DNA of 64,000 bases from Xylaria sp. FL1777 (lineage: Eukaryota; Ascomycota; Sordariomycetes; Xylariales; Xylariaceae): the NCBI GenBank assembly GCA_022578965.1, contig MU400670.1:31120-95119 (forward strand), in the 5' to 3' direction. The position numbers were made by a program, and so were the translations under genes. The notes under the pieces were generated by a model. It made no database searches. It was given only the letters and a program-made list of their open reading frames with translations, and was not told where the DNA came from. Shown one piece after another: positions 58,185 to 64,000 of this stretch. How positions within the stretch are numbered: the first letter of the stretch is position 1; every line of letters begins with the position of its first letter.

Positions 58185-59022
58185 ATGGCGTCTAATAAGA
58201 TCGTTATCCTTGTCACAGGTACGTTATATACCTACCCCGAAGATATTAAGTCTTCCCTAGAAGCTAACACAAAGACTTAAAGGTGCCAATAGTGGCATTG
58301 GTTCCGAGACAGTGAAAGCCTTGGCAATGACTTCTTCTGATTTCCATATCCTTCTAGGATGTCGATCAGCCGAGAAAGGACGAAATACCCTCAATGATAT
58401 ACAAACCAAACTAGGCGACTCAATCAAGGCTGCCATCTCCGTCTTGCAAATTGACGTTTGCGACCACGATTCGATAAGGGCTGCCAAAGGGCAGATCGAG
58501 AACCAATTCGGCAAGTTAGATGTCCTGATCAACAATGCTGGCATAATCGTCTACCAGCAAGTCGACACTATGACATCTCTGCGTCAGACATTTGAGACAA
58601 ATGTATTTGGGCAGCTGGTAGTCACGGAGACTATGGAAGCCTTACTTCAAAAGTCCGCTAAGCCATACGTCATTTACATCTCATCCGAGCAGGGTTCCAT
58701 CACCGAGAGACTGAATCCCGAGTACAAGTTTCGACAGGTCCGCGGGGATCACTACCGGATGAGCAAGGCCGCACTGAACATGCTGGCTGCCTGTCACCGC
58801 CATAACTACGCGAACTGGGGGTGTAAGGTCCTAGCATTCAATCCGGGATGGTGTGTCTCTAACCTTTCAGGGGAAAGGGGCCGTGAGATGCGAATAAAGG
58901 GAGGTGCTAGAGATCCCAAGGATCCTGCGATAGCTCTCGTTGATGTCGTGCTGGGGAAGAGAGACGCAGATATTGAAAAGAACGGTATGGTGGATCTTGA
59001 TGGTGGTGTACTGCCCTGGTGA
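58185..59022 (+). CDS. Short-chain dehydrogenase/reductase
   Basis: Classical SDR with NAD(P)-dependent oxidoreductase activity on an unknown alcohol or carbonyl. Two exons (58185-58218, 58283-59022) give 257 aa. The 64-nt intron falls within the cofactor loop and splicing restores VTGANSGIG (about residues 10-18). Other family marks: DVLINNAGI (about 88-96), the catalytic Ser in YISSEQGS and the Tyr/Lys pair in HYRMSKAAL. The complete triad suggests an active enzyme. No signal peptide. It lies upstream of the tartrate-type dehydrogenase on the same strand, 800 bases apart; a shared pathway is possible but not shown. Confidence 0.92.
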
Positions 59023-59823
59023 GGCAGGCCAGCCGCTCGCAGTTAGCCTGCATCACCATTGATATATCAATTCAATCAGAGAGCGAGGCATTTGGGGAAA
59101 GCGAGCTGCTTCAAAGATTGAGTTTGTGTTTACGGTAAAGTTATCAAGAAAGAAAATGAGTGGGATATGTGAATGCTCACAATGACTTAACCAAAGAGCT
59201 TACTCACCAAATACAACACATATACCGAAGCCCGTCTCACCCTGTCTATGAAGTAGGTGCTGCTAGAGCTTCCGAAGAAGTGTGGCTGCGAGAGTTTCAC
59301 ACATAATTCTCGGTCACTAATCGTTACCTGAATCCCCTATTTTCACATCCTCTTGTACATCTGCGTGGAGAACCGCCACCGGTGACTCAGGTCTTAACAT
59401 GATTGCGAATATGAGCGCGTCCCCACCAGATTTAGTCCCGCTCTACTAATTCTAGCCGTAAACCTAGATGGTTCCTTTAATACATGGCTAAGAATAACAA
59501 AAGGATAATGCTAGGTAATACATGCATGTGCTAATAAGTGTTAAAAATCTTGAGGCATGGTTTTAGATAATAAAGCGCCTTATAACATAACTGAAGTAGT
59601 ATTATACCCCCACCTGTACTGTTATGTCTAGGATTTAAATCAATATCCCCACTGTGTAGTGGCTAACTTTAACCGTCCCCTCTATTCATTGCGGAGACGG
59701 AGGACAACCCAATGGACATAGTCGGGCATTTCTGCCTTAAACGGAACAATATATGAGCGTTAAGTTTTCATTACACTCCATCCCATTACTAAATTCTTTT
59801 CGAAATCATCATCATTCAGCATC
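59023..59823. other. Intergenic
   Basis: 800 bases between two same-strand genes; promoter of the downstream dehydrogenase. Nothing else identified. Confidence 0.55.
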
Positions 59824-60915
59824 ATGGCTCAAGAAACGTTAAAGATTGCTGTCGTCCCTGGTGATGGGATTGGCGTCGAAGTTATGCCCTACGGTGTACA
59901 ATGTTTGAAGGAAATCGGCAAACTGTATAGTATTCCCCTCCAGTTCCAAGAATTCGACTTTGCTAGTGTTCCCTACTACAAGAAGCATGGGGATATGTTA
60001 CCCAGTGATTGGAAGACTATCTTGTCTCAGTTTGACGCGATTTACTTTGGCGCTGTTGGAATGCCTGATGAGCTCCCCGACGAGGTAACACTCTGGGGCA
60101 GTCTCCTAAAATTTCGTCGCGAGTTTGACCAGTATATCAACCTACGACCGTGCCGCCTCATTGAGGGCGTGAAATCGCCATTAGCAGGTCGTAAACCCGG
60201 CGATATCGATTTCTGGATTGTGCGCGAGAATACCGAAGGCGAGTATAGCAGCATTGGCGGCAAGATTTTTGAGGGCACGGAGCGTGAGGTTGTAATGCAA
60301 GAGACCGTTATGACGCGGTTCGGCGTTGACAGAGTCCTCAAGTACGCTTTTGATCTGGCTCATAGTCGGCCCCGTAAGCGACTCACGAGCGCTACGAAGA
60401 GCAACGGCCTCTACACCACCATGCCATGGTGGGACTCTCGTGTGCGCGAGATGGCTAAGAAATATCCAGACGTTAACGTTGACAAGTACCACATCGACAT
60501 TCTTACGGCTCACTTCGTCCAGAAACCTAATATCTTCGATGTTGTGGTCGGCAGCAACCTCTTTGGAGACATTCTCTCCGACCTCGGCCCAGCTTGCACG
60601 GGAACAATTGGTATTGCTCCCTCGGCTAATATCAACCCAGAGGGAAGGTTCCCCAGTCTCTTTGAGCCCGTCCACGGCAGTGCGCCTGACATTGCTGGCA
60701 AAGGGATTGCCAATCCAATTGGTATGATCTGGGCCGGTCAGATGCTTCTCAATCATTTCGGCCACAAAAAAGCCGCCGATACACTCCTAAAAGCCATGGA
60801 GAACGTCCTTGCCCGATCTCAGCCGGAAGTGTTGACTGCAGATATGGGAGGCATGGGATCGACCAAGATTCTGGGTGAGGCAGTTATCGAGGAGATCAAG
60901 CTATTTCGCGAGTAA
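59824..60915 (+). CDS. Tartrate/D-malate dehydrogenase-type decarboxylating dehydrogenase
   Basis: Member of the isocitrate/isopropylmalate dehydrogenase superfamily, 363 aa, single exon. It oxidises (and may decarboxylate) tartrate or D-malate with NAD and a divalent metal. Visible: IAVVPGDGIGVEVMPYGV at the N-terminus, LRPCRLIEGVKSPLAGRKPG, FWIVRENTEGEYSSIGGKIF (the substrate-site pattern of tartrate dehydrogenases), HIDILTAHFVQKPNIFDVVV, the metal-binding SNLFGDILSDLG, and FEPVHGSAPDIAGKGIANPI. The pattern separates it from Leu2-type enzymes, and no mitochondrial presequence is seen. It is the last gene before the AT-rich block. Confidence 0.92.
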   Translation: MAQETLKIAVVPGDGIGVEVMPYGVQCLKEIGKLYSIPLQFQEFDFASVPYYKKHGDMLPSDWKTILSQFDAIYFGAVGMPDELPDEVTLWGSLLKFRREFDQYINLRPCRLIEGVKSPLAGRKPGDIDFWIVRENTEGEYSSIGGKIFEGTEREVVMQETVMTRFGVDRVLKYAFDLAHSRPRKRLTSATKSNGLYTTMPWWDSRVREMAKKYPDVNVDKYHIDILTAHFVQKPNIFDVVVGSNLFGDILSDLGPACTGTIGIAPSANINPEGRFPSLFEPVHGSAPDIAGKGIANPIGMIWAGQMLLNHFGHKKAADTLLKAMENVLARSQPEVLTADMGGMGSTKILGEAVIEEIKLFRE

Positions 60916-61106
60916 ATCTTCCGGATAACCGGCCAAGTCGAGGGAATGAAGCGACCAGCCAAAAGTCATCTTAGGAATCGTTAGAATTTTCGCCTTAGAT
61001 GACGTATATTAAAGTAGCTTTAAAAGCTTCTGCATAGTAGTAGTGTTGGCTGGGATCATACCCTACGTATATGTACCACTCGTACTCAATAAATGCAAGT
61101 CAAATA

Positions 61107-61365
61107 CCGTATTTACCCTAAATACACTGAATGGGAACCGTTGCCAAGATTGCTTGGCAATAGGGTACTGGCTATAAATAACCAAGCTTATCTTAGCCAC
61201 CCTAAGCGTAATATAGCTAAATTAAAGGCTTAAAACTAATATTAGCTATTTGCTTATGCAAGTAATTTTTTAATATAGCAAGATCTTTGTTATATAATTA
61301 ACTCTTTATATATGCTAAGCAATTTTAGCAATAGTTTTCATTTAGTGTATTTAAGGTAAATATAA
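61107..61365. mobile_element. TA-flanked transposon remnant with 52-bp inverted repeats, one arm RIP-mutated
   Basis: Left arm 61107-61158 (begins CCGTATTTACCCTAAATACA) and right arm 61314-61365 align as inverted repeats over 52 positions without gaps. Forty positions match; at all twelve others the left arm has C or G and the right arm, read in the same sense, has T or A. A TA dinucleotide flanks both ends (61105-61106 and 61366-61367), as in Tc1/mariner-type elements. The 155-bp core is AT-rich and has no transposase frame. The left arm contains the hairpin TTGCCAAG-ATTG-CTTGGCAA (61141-61160). Confidence 0.82.
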
Positions 61366-64000
61366 TATTAAGATTTAATTAGCACGTTTAATAGCTAAAA
61401 GTAGTATTATAAACCTTGTAATATTAAACACTTAGTTTATAAAAGTTTACTAATTTATTATAATAATATAATAGTTTAGTTCTTTTTTTATAGCTATTAT
61501 ATATTCACTTTTTTATTAACATTTTAATTTTATTAAAATATTATATAAAAAAACAAAATGTTTAAACTTTATATTATAAAGATAATATAAAAAGTTTTAT
61601 AAAAATTTAGCTTTAGCTAAATTTAAACTAGCGTTATAAATTATAAATAATATTAAATGCTAAGCTTAACTATTACTTTATAAAACCGTTAGTTAATATA
61701 ACTTATAATCACTTAACTTATGCCTTTATTTTGCAATTTTCTTTAATAATTAGCTAAATTAAGCTAGTTACTAAAACAAAATAGTTAATAAATGTTATAA
61801 TAAATTTACAGCTATTTCTTTAAAGGGCATTTTAACTCCGTGATTTAAAAAGTGAAATAACTTATCTTAGGTGCTTTAAATTAAAATAGTTTTTACGTTT
61901 ATACCTTTTTAGCTACACTACTTTTTTATTAATTATAACTTTTTTTACCCTTTTTAACATAAACTTAAAATTTTAGTTTAAAGCAACTATGTTAATTTTT
62001 TTGCTTACGTTTTTATTTAAAAAACAATAAATTATAATTTATTTATATAGTATAACAAACTTATTATACATTAATATAATAGGTTTGCCTTTAAAGTCTT
62101 AATTTGCAAGTAATAATAGAATTTTTAATAGTAGTTCATTAAAGAGATTTTTGGAGTACTTTTACTACTATGCATTAATAAGGGTTTTAAGGAATTAAAA
62201 GTAATAAATATATTAATGCTTAGCAATTATAAAAAATTAATAGCTAAAAAACTAAAACTAAATAAATAACTAAATACAGAAAATGCATAATTATATAAAT
62301 AAAAAAAAGGTAAAAAAAGTAATAATTTCTTTTAAATTATTGCAAGTTTAATAAGCATTAAATTACTGTAAACTTAGTAAGCTTTAAATTACTATAAGCT
62401 TAATAAGCTTTAAATTACTATAAGCTTAATAAGCTAAATAAATTATTATGTAATTTTAGCTTTAGCTAATAAAAAAAAAAGTACAAAGTATATATAAAAG
62501 CATTAAGCTGTTTTAAAAGCTACTTTTGTACTAATTTTGTAATATTATTTCTTTTCTTTTAAAATTATTGTTTTAACAATTTTTTATAAATATTCTTTCT
62601 TTTTTTTTCTTTTATATATTATAATATTAAAACGTATTAAAAAAACTAACTGTTTATTTAAAACAAAGCAAAAATTTGTTTTTGCTTTTTTTATTAATTT
62701 TATTAGCTATAAAGTTATGCTTTATTTTTATTGCTTTAATTAATTATTAACGTATAAAATAATAAATAATATGTTTTGTTGTTTTAAATATATATATATT
62801 AGTTACTTTTGCAATAAATTAGAAGTTTTAATTAACTTAATTAATAATATAGTTTTTAAACACTATTGTTTTAAAAAAAAAAAAAAGCAAGCAAAACAAT
62901 AGCTATTTTTAATTTAAAAAAAATTAAAACAAGCTTAAAATAGCTTTAATTTTATTTTAAGCAAGTTAGTTTAGCTTTATATATAAAAACGTTTTTTAAA
63001 AGCAAAAAGTATTAAAATAGTTTAATAAAAGCTTTAGTTTTTAAATAAACTAAACAAAATAAAACATATTAAAAAAAAACAAAAAGCGCTAGTAAAAAAG
63101 CAAAAACAATAAAAAAAGCAAGCTAAAGTAGCATAAGCTACTTTATTTAAGTTTAATTAAAATTTCTTAAGTATTTTTTTTAAAGTTAATTTTTTTTTTT
63201 TAGTTTTAAGCAGTTAAAATATTAATAGTAAAATTAACTTATAACTACTTTAATAATTTTTAAATATTTTTTAAGTTTTTAAATATTATTAATATATAAA
63301 TATTTTCTTTATTTAATAAAATACTTTAAGTTATTATTGTTTTAATAAAAATTTAATATATTTTTAACTTTATAAATATTTTAATTTGTTTTTATTTCTA
63401 GTTATATTTTAATAAATGTTTTAATAAGTGCTAGTTTTAGTAAAAAAATATAAAAAATAAAATAAATTCGCATGTTTTTTAATAATAACAGTTTATAATT
63501 AGTAAATAAAATAACTTCTTTAATTTTAAAAAAGCTAAGTTTTTTAAATTTTAATTTATTGCTTAATTGTTTTATTTTAATTTAAGAAATATTAATGTTT
63601 ATATTTTGTTTTTGTTATAGCAAATAAACCTTGTTTTTTTTTTTAAAAGTTAATTTTTTAGTTTATTTCTTATTATAATATATTAATATTTATTATTATA
63701 AAAATTAAAAGCATAATTATAATTTAGCTTATAACGTTTTAATTTTTATTATAATAGTTTTTGCTTAAAGTACTATAGTTAAAATAGCAAATACTTTTAT
63801 TAATGTTTTTTTTTATTTTTTAATAATTGCTTGCTATTTATAAATAGCTTTATGCAAAAATATATTTATATTTTTATTTGTTAATATATTATATAAAATT
63901 TATATTATTAGTAATAGTTTTATTTAATTGTTTTATTAATAATTAATATAACTTTATAAATATTATTTTAATATTTAGTTTAGTTTTTTTGTTTGTTTAT
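61366..64000. other. Gene-free AT-rich block (RIP-type isochore), continues past the window
   Basis: About 2.6 kb built almost wholly of A and T, with long homopolymer runs and no open frame of note. CpG is nearly absent, and many remaining C bases sit in GC followed by T. This is what repeat-induced point mutation of old transposons leaves in ascomycetes; the original elements are no longer recognisable. Candidate heterochromatin or pericentromeric/subtelomeric sequence. Confidence 0.85.
62352..62437. repeat. 26-bp AT-rich tandem repeat
   Basis: Units at 62352-62377, 62378-62403 and 62404-62429, plus a partial fourth. Units 2 and 3 are identical; unit 1 differs at four positions, mostly transitions. 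The unit begins TAAGCTTTAAATTACTA. Confidence 0.85.

Overview
The window is nuclear DNA of a filamentous ascomycete (Pezizomycotina, most likely Sordariomycetes). The evidence is short GT-AG introns (47-138 nt) with CTRAC-type branch sites, typical fungal families (HapX, AA9-CBM1 polysaccharide monooxygenase, GH64 glucanase, fungal ceramide glucosyltransferase, Atr1-like and 12-TM MFS carriers), and a right end that carries the C-to-T/G-to-A marks of repeat-induced point mutation (RIP). Twenty protein-coding genes are well supported; coordinates below include hand-built exon models. No complete tRNA, rRNA, CRISPR or viral feature was found.

Left part (1-7 kb): a zinc alcohol dehydrogenase running off the left edge, a divergently transcribed metallo-beta-lactamase-fold hydrolase, a 3-hydroxyisobutyrate dehydrogenase-like enzyme and an MFS transporter. 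This could be a small catabolic group.

Housekeeping block (7-34 kb): tRNA-splicing endonuclease subunit Sen2, ceramide glucosyltransferase, a 1760-aa protein with no recognised function, a 5.2-kb stretch with no firm gene, cytosolic glutamyl-tRNA synthetase and mitochondrial ribosomal protein L1 sharing a promoter, Golgi tether subunit Cog2, the iron regulator HapX with two upstream ORFs, and a GNAT acetyltransferase.

Right part (34-61 kb): accessory genes separated by long non-coding stretches: a Gal80-like oxidoreductase, an APC amine/amino-acid permease, an AA9 lytic polysaccharide monooxygenase with a CBM1 tail, an Atr1-like exporter, a secreted GH64 beta-1,3-glucanase, a conserved membrane protein, a hotdog thioesterase, a short-chain dehydrogenase and a tartrate/D-malate dehydrogenase. 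Together they suggest extracellular polysaccharide attack plus uptake and oxidation of small polar compounds.

Right edge (61-64 kb): an extremely AT-rich block with no genes. At its boundary lies a TA-flanked 259-bp element with 52-bp terminal inverted repeats. The two arms differ at 12 positions, and at every one the arm facing the AT block has A or T where the other has G or C, which looks like RIP stopping inside one transposon copy. A second inverted-repeat element (95 bp, perfect 22-bp arms, matching 6-bp flanks) lies at 45.2 kb. These two elements, the hapX upstream ORFs and the dispersed CCTAGGTAGG motif are the most interesting observations.
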